Assembly (NCBI RefSeq): GCF_003315135.1
Contig: NZ_QNRK01000011.1
Coordinates: 62,001-126,000, forward strand
Length of the DNA: 64,000 bases
Origin: Roseiarcus fermentans
GTDB lineage: Bacteria > Pseudomonadota > Alphaproteobacteria > Rhizobiales > Beijerinckiaceae
Direction: 5' to 3'
Below the pieces are notes generated by a model. The model was not told the DNA's origin and made no database searches. It saw only the letters and a program-made list of their open reading frames with translations. The translations under genes were made by a program, and so were the position numbers. Positions 1-9,465 of the stretch are shown here, piece after piece. Within the stretch, counting starts at the first letter, position 1. Every line of letters begins with the position of its first letter.

Positions 1-195
1 GAAGCCCATTCATCACTTGACCGCGATGGAGCGATTGATTTTCAGGAACTGCTCGATCTTCGGGCGCACGAGTATCGCGACGCAAGGCGCATCGAAGAGG
101 CACACGTGCGGCAGATGGCCTGCGACATTTTGGAAGGCGGCGAACTCGCATTTCGGGATCGAGCCCAACGCCTACGCATCGCGCTCGCCCGCTAA
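1..195 (+). CDS. C-terminal end of an unrecognised protein (partial)
   Basis: An open frame enters from the left edge and runs 64 codons to a TAA at 193-195. The visible part is rich in charged residues (Arg, Glu, Asp, His) and looks like a helical C-terminus, for example ARRIEEAHVRQMACDILEGG. I do not recognise a family. No start is visible because the gene begins outside the window. The convergent neighbour on the other strand ends at 779, leaving a gene-free gap that holds an inverted-repeat element. The absence of stops and the coding-like composition support a real gene tail, but the function is unknown. Confidence 0.55.
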   Translation, partial: EAHSSLDRDGAIDFQELLDLRAHEYRDARRIEEAHVRQMACDILEGGELAFRDRAQRLRIALAR

Positions 196-778
196 TGGGT
201 CGCGACATAAGCTGCTTCGACACCCGGGAGCGACGAAACGACAGCGAGGCCGCCCTTGTCCGATCCCCTCCGTCCGCCGTCGAGCCCCGTCCGCACGCCC
301 CAGACGGCAGGGCCGGCTGGGCGGCGCGGGGAACGGCGGGAAGCCAAATTTGTTCGCCCGTAACTCCCAAGCCGGCAGCGAATAGCGCCGTCATCGCGAG
401 CGAAGCGAAGCGATCTAGGGCCGCTGGGCCGCTGTCGCGCCCTCTGGTCGTCCCGCCGCCCTTCCTTGCGAGCAAAGACGGAGCGATTTTTTCCGCAGGA
501 AGCAAGCGGCGGCATGGATTGCTTCGTCGCTTTGCTCCTCGCAATGACGGGGTTGGGAGTTACGTTCGCCCCGCGGCGCCGCCGCAAACCTTTGAAAAGG
601 CCCGCTTCGCGCGAGGGAATCCAAGAGAGACCAAATGTCCCGAAACCCCGTCTCCGCCGCCCGGCGCGGACGCCCGCGGCGCCGTTGCGGAAGGCGGCGG
701 CGAAGCCAACTCCGCGCTAAAACTAATAGTGATTGTTATATCTTGTCCGGGCCGGGCCCTGCATCGCGCCGCCGCCCC
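196..778. other. Gene-free convergent intergenic region containing a MITE
   Basis: Two converging genes end at 195 and 779. Overlapping open frames here on both strands are GC-driven and show no family resemblance. The only structured content is the 204-bp inverted-repeat element at 360-563. The remainder, 196-359 and 572-778, shows nothing I can name, apart from a more AT-rich patch at about 718-745 just past the end of the minus-strand gene. Confidence 0.6.
360..563. mobile_element. MITE-like element, copy 1 (204 bp) with 11-bp TIRs and 8-bp target duplication
   Basis: The element starts GTAACTCCCAA at 360-370 and ends with the exact reverse complement TTGGGAGTTAC at 553-563. It is flanked by a perfect 8-bp direct repeat GTTCGCCC at 352-359 and 564-571, as expected of a target-site duplication. 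The interior is a long imperfect palindrome: CGTCATCGCGAGCG near 393 pairs with CGCAATGACG near 541-550. No transposase frame fits inside, so mobilisation would need enzyme in trans. An 8-bp duplication and ends beginning GTAA resemble what I recall of the IS66 family, so an IS66-type transposase is a reasonable guess. A near-identical element lies at 60770-61016 with its own target duplication. Confidence 0.85.
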
Positions 779-1435
779 TCAGTAGACCCACGGCACCAGC
801 CGCCACGTCCGGGCGCGCCAAGCCGCATACTCGGCGCCGAAGGTTTCGCCGAGCAGCCGCTCCTCGGCGTTCATGCGCGCGACCAGGACGAGGGCGATCG
901 CGCCCGTGAGGGCGAGCCCGACGATCGAGCGGAAGACAAGACTCCAGCCGACGCAGGTGACGAGCAATCCGAGATAGGACGGGTGGCGGATCACGCCATA
1001 GAGCCCGTCGGTGACGAGAACGTGGTCCGGCTGGATCGCGACGAGGCCGCTGAACCGGCGCCCGAGGACGAACACCGGCGCGAGGCGCAGGACGCCGCCG
1101 GCCGCATAGAGGGCGACGCCGAGCCAGCGCACGGCCTGGCCGCCGAAGGTCAGCGTGTCGAAGCGATCGCACAGCGGCGGCAGGAAGGCGAGCGCGACGC
1201 CGAGGACCGTGACCGCCGCGAGAACCCAGCGGTTGGAGCGGTCCTCGCGGACGCCCGGTCCGACATGGCCTCGGGTGAACAGGGCCGCGATCCCGAGCGC
1301 GATCGTGGCGAGCGTCACGGCGACGAACGGCGGCGAGGCGAAGAAACGCGCCGCACCGCCCTCCCCGGCCGCCGCGAGGCCGAGGAAGATCGCGAGGCTG
1401 ATCGTGGTGAGGAGCGCGATGCGAAGCGACGTCAT
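779..1435 (-). CDS. Isoprenylcysteine carboxyl methyltransferase (ICMT/PEMT)-family membrane protein
   Basis: A 218-residue multi-spanning membrane protein. Four to five hydrophobic segments are visible, beginning LRIALLTTISLAIFLGLAA. The C-terminal half carries the family pattern: GLYGVIRHPSYLG, then a hydrophobic segment, then MNAEERLLGETFGAEYAAW, the RHPxY and EE motifs that bind S-adenosylmethionine in ICMT and PEMT enzymes. Family members methylate prenylated or lipid substrates, but bacterial members of this type mostly have unknown substrates. The start is placed at ATG 1435 because it leads directly into the first membrane segment; an upstream start would add 25 basic residues with no homology signal. 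It is divergent from the methyltransferase at 1612. Confidence 0.8.
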   Translation of the reverse strand: MTSLRIALLTTISLAIFLGLAAAGEGGAARFFASPPFVAVTLATIALGIAALFTRGHVGPGVREDRSNRWVLAAVTVLGVALAFLPPLCDRFDTLTFGGQAVRWLGVALYAAGGVLRLAPVFVLGRRFSGLVAIQPDHVLVTDGLYGVIRHPSYLGLLVTCVGWSLVFRSIVGLALTGAIALVLVARMNAEERLLGETFGAEYAAWRARTWRLVPWVY

Positions 1436-1611
1436 GAGCGGATGGTAAGCCCGCGCGCCGTCCCGGGCCAAGCGCCGACGCGCGCAGTGTAACATCAATG
1501 TCATGCTCAAACGTTAGATCGGAAGAAATAAGCACCATCAACAAATGCAAGGAAGCCATAGCGCAACGGGGCTGAGAAAAGGACAACGTCGGCTGACTGT
1601 TGTGCAACTCG

Positions 1612-2433
1612 ATGACGTTCATTGTTGAAGAGGGGCCAGTGGGCGAGTACAACGATCTCTACAGGCGAGCGGTCTATTACGATATCGTGTTCCGCCGCGA
1701 CGTGGACGCAGAGGTCGAATTTCTCCGCGCGCTGTTCGAAGCCTACAACCGCCGCCCGCCGCGCACGCTGGTCGACCTGGCCTGCGGCCCCGGGTACCAC
1801 GCGCGCGCATTCGCCCGCGAGGTCGGCGTCCACGCCATCGGTCTGGACATCCGTCCCGAGATGGCGGCGTTCGCCGAGGCGGAAGCGGCGCAGGAGGCGT
1901 TGGCCGGCCGACTCGACTGGATGGTCGGGGACATCCGGGACTTCACCTTGCCGGAGGCGGCGGACATCGCGCTCACCTCCTACGACAGCCTCGACTGCCT
2001 GGTCGAGCAGCACGAGATCGTCGATCACCTGCGCGCCGTCGGACGCAACCTCGTTCCGGGCGGGCTTTATGTGGTCGAATCGACACACCCGCGCGATTGC
2101 ACCCCGTTTCGCTACGGCGCCTGGAGCTATTCGGGCTCGCGCGGCGACGTCGAGGTCAGGATCGACTGGGCGATCAACGATCCGGTGATCGATCCGGTCA
2201 CGATGGTGGTCAGGCCCGAGACCCGGATGCAGGTTCGCGACGGCGGCGAGCGGTTCGAATTCGTGGACAGCGCCCGCGAGCGCTTCCTGTATCCGCCGGA
2301 ACTCGCGGCCCTCGCTGGCGTTTCCGGCGCCCTGCAGCTCGTCGGCTGGTTCGGAGATTTCCGGCTCGATCAGCCGCTCGACAATTCGGAGGCGTCGCGC
2401 CGGATGATCGCCGTCATGCGCAGGGCGGGCTGA
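1612..2433 (+). CDS. Class I SAM-dependent methyltransferase
   Basis: A 273-residue soluble protein. Motif I of Rossmann-fold methyltransferases is clear at about residues 55-64 (DLACGPGYHA), followed by the acidic residue after strand 2 (GLDIRPEM), a motif II-like region GDIRDF and a motif III-like NLVPGGLYVVE. The DSLDCL stretch and the C-terminal beta-rich part resemble small-molecule methyltransferases; the substrate is not predictable. ATG 1612 is preferred over an in-frame TTG at 1600; a GTG at 1639 lies after a GA-rich stretch and is an alternative. The SET-domain gene starts only 4 bp after this stop, so the two are probably co-transcribed and translationally coupled. Confidence 0.8.
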   Translation: MTFIVEEGPVGEYNDLYRRAVYYDIVFRRDVDAEVEFLRALFEAYNRRPPRTLVDLACGPGYHARAFAREVGVHAIGLDIRPEMAAFAEAEAAQEALAGRLDWMVGDIRDFTLPEAADIALTSYDSLDCLVEQHEIVDHLRAVGRNLVPGGLYVVESTHPRDCTPFRYGAWSYSGSRGDVEVRIDWAINDPVIDPVTMVVRPETRMQVRDGGERFEFVDSARERFLYPPELAALAGVSGALQLVGWFGDFRLDQPLDNSEASRRMIAVMRRAG

Positions 2434-2437
2434 ACCG

Positions 2438-2965
2438 ATGCATCATCATGCGGACGGACTGCGGCTGGGAGAACGGGCCGCTTGCGGCGGCCGGGGCGTG
2501 TTCGCGGACCGACCGTTCGCGCGCGGGGACTACCTCCTCACCTGGGGCGGCTGCGTCGTGACCACCGCGAAGATCCGGAATCGCCTCGGCCTGCGCTACG
2601 CCCTGCAGGTCGAGGACGACCTCCACATCGCGACGCCGCTGGGCGAGGAGTCGCTGGCCGACTTCGTCAATCACAGCTGCGACCCGAACGCCGTCCTGGC
2701 TGGCCAGATCACGCTCATCGCCTGGCGCGACATCGCCGCGGGCGAGGAAATCTGCTTCGACTACGCCACTTCTGAAAGCACGGTCCAGGAATTCTCCGCC
2801 TGCCTCTGCGGGAGCCCCGAATGCCGCGGCGCGTTCACCGCGGACGACTGGCGGCTCCCCCGTCTGCGGCGCAGGTACGGCCAGCACTTCTCGCCCTACC
2901 TCCGGCGGCGGATCGCCGCCGAGGCCGACGCGAACGCTTCCCCGTGCCTCGCCGTCGGCGCCTGA
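2438..2965 (+). CDS. SET-domain protein (lysine methyltransferase-like)
   Basis: A 175-residue protein that is almost entirely a SET domain. Visible signatures are GRGVFADRPFARGDYL at about 18-33, the SAM/knot motif NHSCDPNA at 78-85, the catalytic-tyrosine motif EEICFDYA at 103-110, and a post-SET cysteine cluster C122-x-C124-x4-C129 that in family members binds zinc together with the SET cysteine C81. All core residues are intact, so activity is plausible. The family is best known for eukaryotic histone methyltransferases; bacterial single-domain versions may act on nucleoid or other basic proteins, but the target here is unknown. It follows the class I methyltransferase by 4 bp. Confidence 0.85.
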   Translation: MHHHADGLRLGERAACGGRGVFADRPFARGDYLLTWGGCVVTTAKIRNRLGLRYALQVEDDLHIATPLGEESLADFVNHSCDPNAVLAGQITLIAWRDIAAGEEICFDYATSESTVQEFSACLCGSPECRGAFTADDWRLPRLRRRYGQHFSPYLRRRIAAEADANASPCLAVGA

Positions 2966-3194
2966 CGGCCGGGCCGGCCGGAACGGCGCCGGCGCCCCCT
3001 CCCGGTCGCCCGCTCGACCGGCCATCCCTCGCGACCGCCGTCGGCCCACGATCCGTGTGGGCGGGCGACCGGGATCGCGTCCAGACCCCGCCGGGCGACC
3101 GGGACGGGTTCGCCGCGACCGCGGCTCCCCGCCGGGCGCCGGCGGGGAAGCCATCGAGCCAATCGGCCGCCGCACTCGAGTCGTGGAGACCATC

Positions 3195-3494
3195 ATGATC
3201 CTGCCGATCCTGCCAGCCATCAGCCCTCTCGTCGCCGCCGGCGTCGTCCTGTCCACCGCGGCGACCGACGCGGCCTATGTGATGTACACATCCAACGTCG
3301 CCGCGCGCCGCCGTCTCGGAGCGGCGTCCTGGAGCGGCGCCTGGTACTTGCTGTCGGCCGTCGCCGTCATCAGCTTCACCTCGAACTGGGTCTACGTCGT
3401 GTTCGCGGCGGGCGGGTCGTTCATCGGCGGCTATATCGCCGTCTCGGCGCTCGGCCGTAGCGGCGCGCGCCGAGCGGTTGCGAAGTTCGCCTGA
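3195..3494 (+). CDS. Small hydrophobic membrane protein, unknown function
   Basis: A 99-residue protein with about three hydrophobic segments: [39 protein letters not shown] and [17 protein letters not shown]. The central loop has several basic residues (AARRRLGA). I do not recognise a named family, although small proteins of this kind are common in Hyphomicrobiales. ATG 3195 is chosen because it begins the hydrophobic region; upstream codons are Arg/Pro-rich. It lies 229 bp after the SET gene on the same strand, so it may or may not share its transcript. Confidence 0.65.
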   Translation: MILPILPAISPLVAAGVVLSTAATDAAYVMYTSNVAARRRLGAASWSGAWYLLSAVAVISFTSNWVYVVFAAGGSFIGGYIAVSALGRSGARRAVAKFA

Positions 3495-3763
3495 ACCGGC
3501 GGCCGGCGGGGGTTCTCTCCGGCGTCGCGTCACTCCCCCTCGAAGGGCGCCCGCACGGCTTCTTAGCCGGGGCGTCCGCCGGCGGCGGCCGTTGCGCCTT
3601 TCGTGCGATCGCCCTGTCAGACGAGCCGCCGCGAGCGGAAGACGAGGCGTCCGCCGACGCTGCCGGCGAGAGGCCCGAAACGGGCTTGGCGGCCCGCGGC
3701 CGCGGGCTTGCCAAGCCGCGCGGGAGCGTGGATGGCTCGGGCGTCATCACGTCCGAGGACCCC

Positions 3764-5437
3764 ATGCGTTCCGACATTGAGATCGCCCGCGCCGCAACCC
3801 TGAAACCGATCGCCGACATCGCCGCATCGATCGGCGTTCCCGAGGAGGCGCTGCAGCCGTATGGCCGGTTCATCGCCAAGATCGAGCCGGACTTTTTGCG
3901 CGAAGCGGGGGCGGACCGGCGCGACGGCAAGCTCATTCTGGTCACCGCGATCAATCCCACCCCCGCGGGCGAGGGCAAGACCACCACCACCGTCGGCCTC
4001 GGCGACGCGCTCAACCGAATCGGCAAGAAAGCGATCGTGTGCCTGCGCGAGCCGTCGCTCGGCCCCTGCTTCGGCATGAAGGGCGGCGCCGCCGGCGGCG
4101 GCCATGCCCAGGTCGTGCCGATGGACGCGATCAACCTCCACTTCACCGGCGATTTCCACGCCATCACCTCGGCGCACAACCTGCTCGCGGCGATGCTCGA
4201 CAATCACATCTACTGGGGCAACGCGCTCGGAATCGACCAGCGCCGCATCGCCTGGAAGCGCGCGATCGACATGAACGACCGCGCGCTACGCGAGGTCGTG
4301 GTCGGCCTCGGCGGCCCCTCGAACGGCTTTCCGCACGAGGACGGCTTCGACATCACCGTCGCCTCCGAGGTGATGGCGGCGTTCTGCCTCGCCGCCGACA
4401 TCGACGACCTCGAGCGCCGCCTCGGCCGGATGGTGGTCGCCCACACCTACGACCGCAAGCCCGTGACGGCGGCCGACCTGAAGGCGGAGGGCGCGATGTC
4501 CGCCCTGCTCAAGGAGGCGATCAAGCCGAACCTGGTGCAGACGCTCGAAGGCACGCCCGCCTTCGTCCACGGCGGCCCGTTCGCCAACATCGCCCACGGC
4601 TGCAATTCCGTGGTGGCCACCCGGGCCGCGCTGAAACTCGCCGACTATGTCGTCACCGAAGCCGGTTTCGGCGCCGACCTCGGGGCGGAAAAATTCTTCG
4701 ACATCAAGTGCCGCAAGGCCGGACTGAAGCCCGCCGCGGCGGTGGTGGTGGCGACCGTCCGGGCGCTCAAGATGCACGGCGGCGTGGCCAAGGACGCGCT
4801 CGGAATCGAGAATCTCGCCGCCCTCAAGGCCGGGCTCGCCAATCTCGCGCGCCACATCGCCAACATCCACAAGTTCGGCGTGCCGGTCGTGGTCGCGGTC
4901 AACCGGTTCACCGCCGACACCGAGGCCGAACTCGATCTGGTCCGCCGCGCGGTCGGCGAGCGCTTCGGCCTCACCGCGGTCGCCTGCGACCACTGGGCGC
5001 GCGGCGGCGCCGGCGCGGAGCCGCTCGCGCACGCGGTCGCAGCCCTCGCCGACGCCGGCGAAGGCCAGTTCCAGCCGCTTTATCCCGACGAACTCGGCCT
5101 CTGGGACAAGACGCGCGCGATCGCGCGCGAAATCTACGGCGCCGACGACGTGGTCGCCGACCACGCCGTGCGCGAAAAATTCCGCGCCCTCGACGCGGCC
5201 GGGTACGGCGCGCTGCCGGTCTGCGTCGCCAAGACCCAATATTCGTTTTCCGACGATCCGAGCCGGCTCGGCGCGCCGACCGGCTTCACCGTCACGGTCA
5301 AGGACGTGCGCCTGCGCGCCGGCGCCGGCTTCGTCGTCGCCCAGATGGGCGACATCCGCACCATGCCGGGACTGCCGCGCCGCCCGGCGGCGGAGCGGAT
5401 TCGCGTTGTGGATGGCGAGATCGAGGGGTTGTTCTGA
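3764..5437 (+). CDS. fhs: Formate-tetrahydrofolate ligase
   Basis: A 557-residue enzyme making 10-formyl-tetrahydrofolate from formate, ATP and tetrahydrofolate, the entry of formate into one-carbon metabolism. The ATP-binding signature [14 protein letters not shown] is at about 65-78, followed by [19 protein letters not shown], both diagnostic for the family, and the [11 protein letters not shown] segment. Length matches the usual 555-560 residues. ATG 3764 follows a GAGGA ribosome-binding sequence, and the protein begins like other family members ([16 protein letters not shown]). It is a single gene converging on the aldo/keto reductase at 5659. No folD or formate dehydrogenase gene is nearby. 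No riboswitch-like structure was identified in the 269-bp leader. Confidence 0.96.
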   Translation: MRSDIEIARAATLKPIADIAASIGVPEEALQPYGRFIAKIEPDFLREAGADRRDGKLILVTAINPTPAGEGKTTTTVGLGDALNRIGKKAIVCLREPSLGPCFGMKGGAAGGGHAQVVPMDAINLHFTGDFHAITSAHNLLAAMLDNHIYWGNALGIDQRRIAWKRAIDMNDRALREVVVGLGGPSNGFPHEDGFDITVASEVMAAFCLAADIDDLERRLGRMVVAHTYDRKPVTAADLKAEGAMSALLKEAIKPNLVQTLEGTPAFVHGGPFANIAHGCNSVVATRAALKLADYVVTEAGFGADLGAEKFFDIKCRKAGLKPAAAVVVATVRALKMHGGVAKDALGIENLAALKAGLANLARHIANIHKFGVPVVVAVNRFTADTEAELDLVRRAVGERFGLTAVACDHWARGGAGAEPLAHAVAALADAGEGQFQPLYPDELGLWDKTRAIAREIYGADDVVADHAVREKFRALDAAGYGALPVCVAKTQYSFSDDPSRLGAPTGFTVTVKDVRLRAGAGFVVAQMGDIRTMPGLPRRPAAERIRVVDGEIEGLF

Positions 5438-5658
5438 CGCCGCGGCTATCCGGGCGCGATTGTCCAGGGCGATCGCTTTGTTTTGACGACCGGGTTGCGG
5501 GTCCTTGTCGGCGAGCGGCCGAGCAGACGTGGGCGGGCTGATCGCTTCGGCGTCGACGCGTCGGCGCGCAGGAGGCCGTCGGCTTTGAGCCGTCCGCCAT
5601 GCGGCCGGGCAACTTTCGCGCTCGCCATGACAGCGTTTCGCCGGGCTTGGGGCCCCGG

Positions 5659-6711
5659 TCACCTCGGGCAGGGCGCATCCTCGCGCAAGAGCCCTTCCCC
5701 CTTCAAGGCGCGCCAGAGGGCCGGCGGGATCTTCTTCGCCATCATCGCGGCGTTGCGCCTGGCCTCGCTCGCGCGCGCGACTCCGGGAACCACGCTGAGC
5801 ACCGCCGGGTGCCCGAGCGGAAAGTGCAGCGCCGCCTCGGGCAACCTGACGTTGTGGTCCCGGCAAACCGTCTGGATGCGCCGCACGCGCGCCTTCACCG
5901 CGTCGGGCGGCGGCCGGTAGTTGTAGTGCGCGTCGGACTTGACGCCGGTCGCCAGAATGCCGGAGTTGAACGGGCCGCCGACGACGACGCCGATCCCCAT
6001 CTGCCGGCACATCGGCAGGAAATTGGTCAGCGCGTCCTGTTCGAGCAGGGTGTAGCGGCCCGCGATCATGAACACGTCGAAGTCGCCGGCGCGCGCGAAA
6101 GCCTCCGCCGCCTCGCACTCGTTGACGCCGGCGCCGATCGCCTTGACGACGCCGGCGGCGCGCAATTCGTCGAGCGCCCGGTAGCCCCCGTTCATGAACT
6201 CGGCGAGGCGGCATTCGACCGCCTCGGAGCAGCCATGGGTCGTCAGATCGACGTCGTGGGCGAACACGATGTCGATCGAATCGAGGCCGAGGCGCTCGAG
6301 CGACTGCTCGAGCGACCGCAGGACGCCGTCGTAGGAATAGTCGAAGCGCTCGCGGCGCGACGGCGTCTCGAAAAAAGCGTTGGGGCGGGACCGTTCCTGC
6401 GGCTTGCAGACCTCGAGCAGGCGGCCGACCTTGGTCGAGAGGAGGTAGGAGTGGCGCGGCTTCGGCCTCAGGAATCCGTTGAGGCGGGTCTCGGAGAGAC
6501 CAAGGCCGTACAGCGGCGCGGTGTCGAAGTAGCGGCAGCCCGTCGCCCACACGGTCTCGAGCGTCGTCCGCGCCTCCTTCTCGGTCAGCGGCCGATAGAG
6601 GTTGCCGAGCGGCGCGCCGCCGAAGCCGAGTTCGCTGAAGGTGAGCTCGGCGCCGAGGCGCGTCACGAATTTCCGGGTTCGCAAGCCTCGTCCGTTCACG
6701 CCCATCGGCAT
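5659..6711 (-). CDS. Aldo/keto reductase (D-threo-aldose 1-dehydrogenase-like)
   Basis: A 350-residue NAD(P)-dependent oxidoreductase of the aldo/keto reductase superfamily. The catalytic tetrad is visible: Asp and Tyr in FDTAPLYGLGLSE, Lys in LSTKVGRLL and His in DIVFAHDVD. The spacing and the GGAPLGNLYRPL start resemble the branch that includes D-threo-aldose/L-fucose dehydrogenase and pyridoxal 4-dehydrogenase; the exact substrate is unknown. ATG 6711 has a purine-rich AGGGAAGGG upstream; a second ATG at 6705 is an alternative. The gene converges with fhs. The C-terminal LWRALKGEGLLREDAPCP is complete. Confidence 0.88.
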   Translation of the reverse strand: MPMGVNGRGLRTRKFVTRLGAELTFSELGFGGAPLGNLYRPLTEKEARTTLETVWATGCRYFDTAPLYGLGLSETRLNGFLRPKPRHSYLLSTKVGRLLEVCKPQERSRPNAFFETPSRRERFDYSYDGVLRSLEQSLERLGLDSIDIVFAHDVDLTTHGCSEAVECRLAEFMNGGYRALDELRAAGVVKAIGAGVNECEAAEAFARAGDFDVFMIAGRYTLLEQDALTNFLPMCRQMGIGVVVGGPFNSGILATGVKSDAHYNYRPPPDAVKARVRRIQTVCRDHNVRLPEAALHFPLGHPAVLSVVPGVARASEARRNAAMMAKKIPPALWRALKGEGLLREDAPCPR

Positions 6712-6899
6712 GGCGACGCCCTTCCCTGAGAGCCCGTGACAAAGGCCGCCTCGCGGACCGCCGCGTCGGCTTCCTCCCTGTAAAACGCGTGGCGCCGAAT
6801 TCCCGGGCCCGCAATGTGCGAAGACCATCCTGGGCGTCCGGAAAATACTTCTGCACCGCCGCCGGCGAGTCAAGCGCGGCCTCGCCGGGGCGCTGCGGG

Positions 6900-7118
6900 C
6901 TAACACTCGCCCGACCGCTCCGCGGAGGCGCGATCGCCTTCAGCGATGAAGCGGCGCAGGCGCTCCAGGCTCTCGTCGTCCCGGGCGCGCTGCTCGAGAT
7001 CCTCGAGAATCCGCGACAGCGCCGCGCGCGCAGTCGGCCATTGGTAACTCGCGTTCGCCGACAGCCGCTGCGCATGGAGGATCGCGCGCTCGACGATGTC
7101 GGAAGCCAGCCCGCCCAT
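6900..7118 (-). CDS. Small hypothetical protein
   Basis: A 72-residue, mostly helical, charged protein (ERAILHAQRLSANA, ALSRILEDLEQRARDDESLE) with no membrane segment. It is preceded by a weak GTGAGG ribosome-binding sequence before ATG 7118 and sits 170 bp downstream of the methylmalonyl-CoA mutase large subunit on the same strand, so it could be the last gene of that transcript. No family recognised. An upstream in-frame start at 7199 would add 27 residues. Confidence 0.45.
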   Translation of the reverse strand: MGGLASDIVERAILHAQRLSANASYQWPTARAALSRILEDLEQRARDDESLERLRRFIAEGDRASAERSGEC

Positions 7119-7288
7119 GAGCGCCTCACCCTCTCGATAGCCGCACGCCGAGAGGATGGCAATTCCGGCGCCGCGCGAAACGGGCCGGATCGGCGCCAAT
7201 CTGGATCACACGAGCCACGCGCGACGGTCCCCGCGGAGACCGTCTGCACCATTTCGGGAAAGGGAGAGAAAGCGCCCGGCGCGCCGCC

Positions 7289-9445
7289 TCAGGCGGGCGC
7301 GCGCTGGCTGAACCCGAGCCGCTCGTTCAGGTCCTCGAGAACCGCCTGCGCGGCCTCGGGAACGACGGTCCCGGGCGGGAAGATCGCGTCGGCGCCGGCG
7401 GCGCGCAATTCGGCGAAGTCCTGTTCCGGGATGACGCCGCCCACGACGATCATCGCCTCGCCGAGGCCCGCCTTGGCGAGCGCGCTCTTGAGCGCCGGCA
7501 CCAGCGCCAGATGGCCCGCCGCGAGCGACGACACGCCGACGATGTCGACCTTGCTTTCGACGGCCTGCGCCGCGACCTCCTCGGGCGTCGCGAACAGCGG
7601 CCCGATCTTCACGTCGAAGCCGAGATCGGCGAAGCCGGAGGCGATGATCTTCTGGCCGCGGTCGTGGCCGTCCTGGCCCATCTTGGCCACGAGGATGCGC
7701 GGACGGCGCCCGGTGTTCTCCTCGAACGCGCGCGCCATCGACAGGACCCGCTCGTTGGCCGCCGTCGTCGCCCCCGACTCGGCGAGATAGACGCCGGAAA
7801 TCACCTGGTTCCTGGCGACGTGCCGGCCGAACACCTTCTCCATCGCGAGCGAAATCTCGCCGACCGTCGCCTTGGCGCGCGCCGCCTCGATCGACAGTTG
7901 CAGCAGATTGGCGTTTCCGCGCGCGCCTTCCGTCAGCGCCGCGAGCGCCGCCTGGGTCTTGGCCTCGTCGCGCTCGGCGCGCAGATGCTGGAGCTTGTCG
8001 ATCTGCGCGGCGCGCACGGTCGCCGCGTCGACCTTGAGAACGTTGATCCCGCGCTCGACGGTCGGGTGGAAGGCGTTGACGCCGATCACCGTCTGACGGC
8101 CGGAATCGATGCGCGCCTGGGTGCGCGCGGCGGCCTCTTCGATGCGCCGCTTCGGCAGGCCCTGTTCGATCGCCTTGGCCATGCCGCCGAGCGACTCGAT
8201 TTCGTCGATGTGGCTCTGCGCCCGCGCCGCGAGCTCGGTGGTGAGGCGCTCGACGTAATAGGACCCGCCCCAGGGGTCGATGATGCGGGTGGTGCCGCTC
8301 TCCTCGATCAGGAACAGCTGGGTGTTGCGGGCGATGCGCGCCGAGAACGGCGTCGGCAGCGCCAGCGCCTCGTCGAGCGCGTTGGTGTGCAGCGACTGGG
8401 TGTGGCCTTGCGTGGCCGCCATCGCCTCGATCTGGGTGCGGATGACGTTGTTGAACACGTCCTGCGCCGTCAGCGACCAGCCCGAGGTCTGGCTGTGGGT
8501 GCGCAGCGGCAGGGACTTGTCCGATTTCGGGCCGAACCCCTTCACGATGTTCGCCCAAAGCATCCGCGCCGCGCGCATCTTGGCGATTTCCATGAAGAAG
8601 TTCATGCCGATCGCCCAGAAGAACGACAGGCGGGGCGCGAACTGGTCGACCGTCATGCCCGCGGCGACCCCGGCGCGGATGTATTCGAGACCGTCCGCCA
8701 GCGTATAGGCCAGCTCGAGGTCCTGCGTCGCGCCGGCCTCCTGCATGTGATAGCCGGAGATCGAGATCGAGTTGAACTTCGGCATGTTCTTCGCGGTGAA
8801 GGCGAAGATGTCGGAGATGATCCGCATCGAGGAGGCGGGCGGATAGATATAGGTGTTGCGGACCATGAACTCCTTCAGAATGTCGTTCTGAATGGTCCCG
8901 GTCAGCTTCTCCATCGGCACGCCCTGCTCCTCGGCGGCGACGATGTAGAGCGCCATCACCGGCAGCACGGCGCCGTTCATCGTCATCGACACGCTCATCG
9001 TGTCGAGCGGGATGCCGGAGAACAGGGTGCGCATGTCGTAGATCGAGTCGATCGCCACGCCCGCCATGCCGACGTCGCCGGCGACCCGCGGATGATCGGA
9101 ATCGTAGCCGCGGTGGGTCGCCAGATCGAAGGCGATCGACAGCCCCTTCTGCCCGGCGGCGAGATTGGCGCGGTAGAAGGCGTTCGACGCCTCGGCGGTC
9201 GAGAAGCCCGCGTACTGGCGCACCGTCCAGGGCTGGTTGACGTACATCGTCGGGTAAGGCCCGCGCAGGTACGGGGCGAGGCCCGGCCAGTCGTGGCTGA
9301 GGTCGCGGCCGGCCCGGTCGCTGGCGTCGTAGTACGACCTGACCTCGACGCCCTCGGGGGTCGCCCAGGTTTCCGTCCCGGCGTCCGCGGCCGGAACCGG
9401 CGCGTCGCCCAAGGCGACTTTGGCAAAATTCGGAATCACGCCCAT
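7289..9445 (-). CDS. mutB: Methylmalonyl-CoA mutase, large (alpha) subunit
   Basis: A 718-residue adenosylcobalamin-dependent mutase converting (R)-methylmalonyl-CoA to succinyl-CoA, the last step of propionyl-CoA assimilation. The N-terminal TIM-barrel portion carries [17 protein letters not shown] and the substrate-loop motif [15 protein letters not shown]. The C-terminal B12 domain has the cobalt-ligand motif DGHDRG at about residues 589-594 within [14 protein letters not shown]. Length is normal for the catalytic subunit. ATG 9445 follows GGAGGG and lies 20 bp after the small-subunit stop codon, so the two subunits are in one operon. The gene is also called bhbA or scpA in some genomes. 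Confidence 0.96.
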   Translation of the reverse strand: MGVIPNFAKVALGDAPVPAADAGTETWATPEGVEVRSYYDASDRAGRDLSHDWPGLAPYLRGPYPTMYVNQPWTVRQYAGFSTAEASNAFYRANLAAGQKGLSIAFDLATHRGYDSDHPRVAGDVGMAGVAIDSIYDMRTLFSGIPLDTMSVSMTMNGAVLPVMALYIVAAEEQGVPMEKLTGTIQNDILKEFMVRNTYIYPPASSMRIISDIFAFTAKNMPKFNSISISGYHMQEAGATQDLELAYTLADGLEYIRAGVAAGMTVDQFAPRLSFFWAIGMNFFMEIAKMRAARMLWANIVKGFGPKSDKSLPLRTHSQTSGWSLTAQDVFNNVIRTQIEAMAATQGHTQSLHTNALDEALALPTPFSARIARNTQLFLIEESGTTRIIDPWGGSYYVERLTTELAARAQSHIDEIESLGGMAKAIEQGLPKRRIEEAAARTQARIDSGRQTVIGVNAFHPTVERGINVLKVDAATVRAAQIDKLQHLRAERDEAKTQAALAALTEGARGNANLLQLSIEAARAKATVGEISLAMEKVFGRHVARNQVISGVYLAESGATTAANERVLSMARAFEENTGRRPRILVAKMGQDGHDRGQKIIASGFADLGFDVKIGPLFATPEEVAAQAVESKVDIVGVSSLAAGHLALVPALKSALAKAGLGEAMIVVGGVIPEQDFAELRAAGADAIFPPGTVVPEAAQAVLEDLNERLGFSQRAPA

Positions 9446-9465
9446 CGCACCCTCCAGAGCGCCCG

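Noticed and set aside
3495-3763. Possible riboswitch in the fhs leader
   Set aside because: No conserved purine, SAM, glycine or THF riboswitch core could be recognised; the leader is merely GC-rich.
4286-7252. A 988-codon open frame on the minus strand across fhs and the aldo/keto reductase gene
   Set aside because: It is antisense to fhs and overlaps a clearly homologous gene; long antisense frames are expected at this GC content and the translation is Arg/Ala/Gly-rich without motifs.
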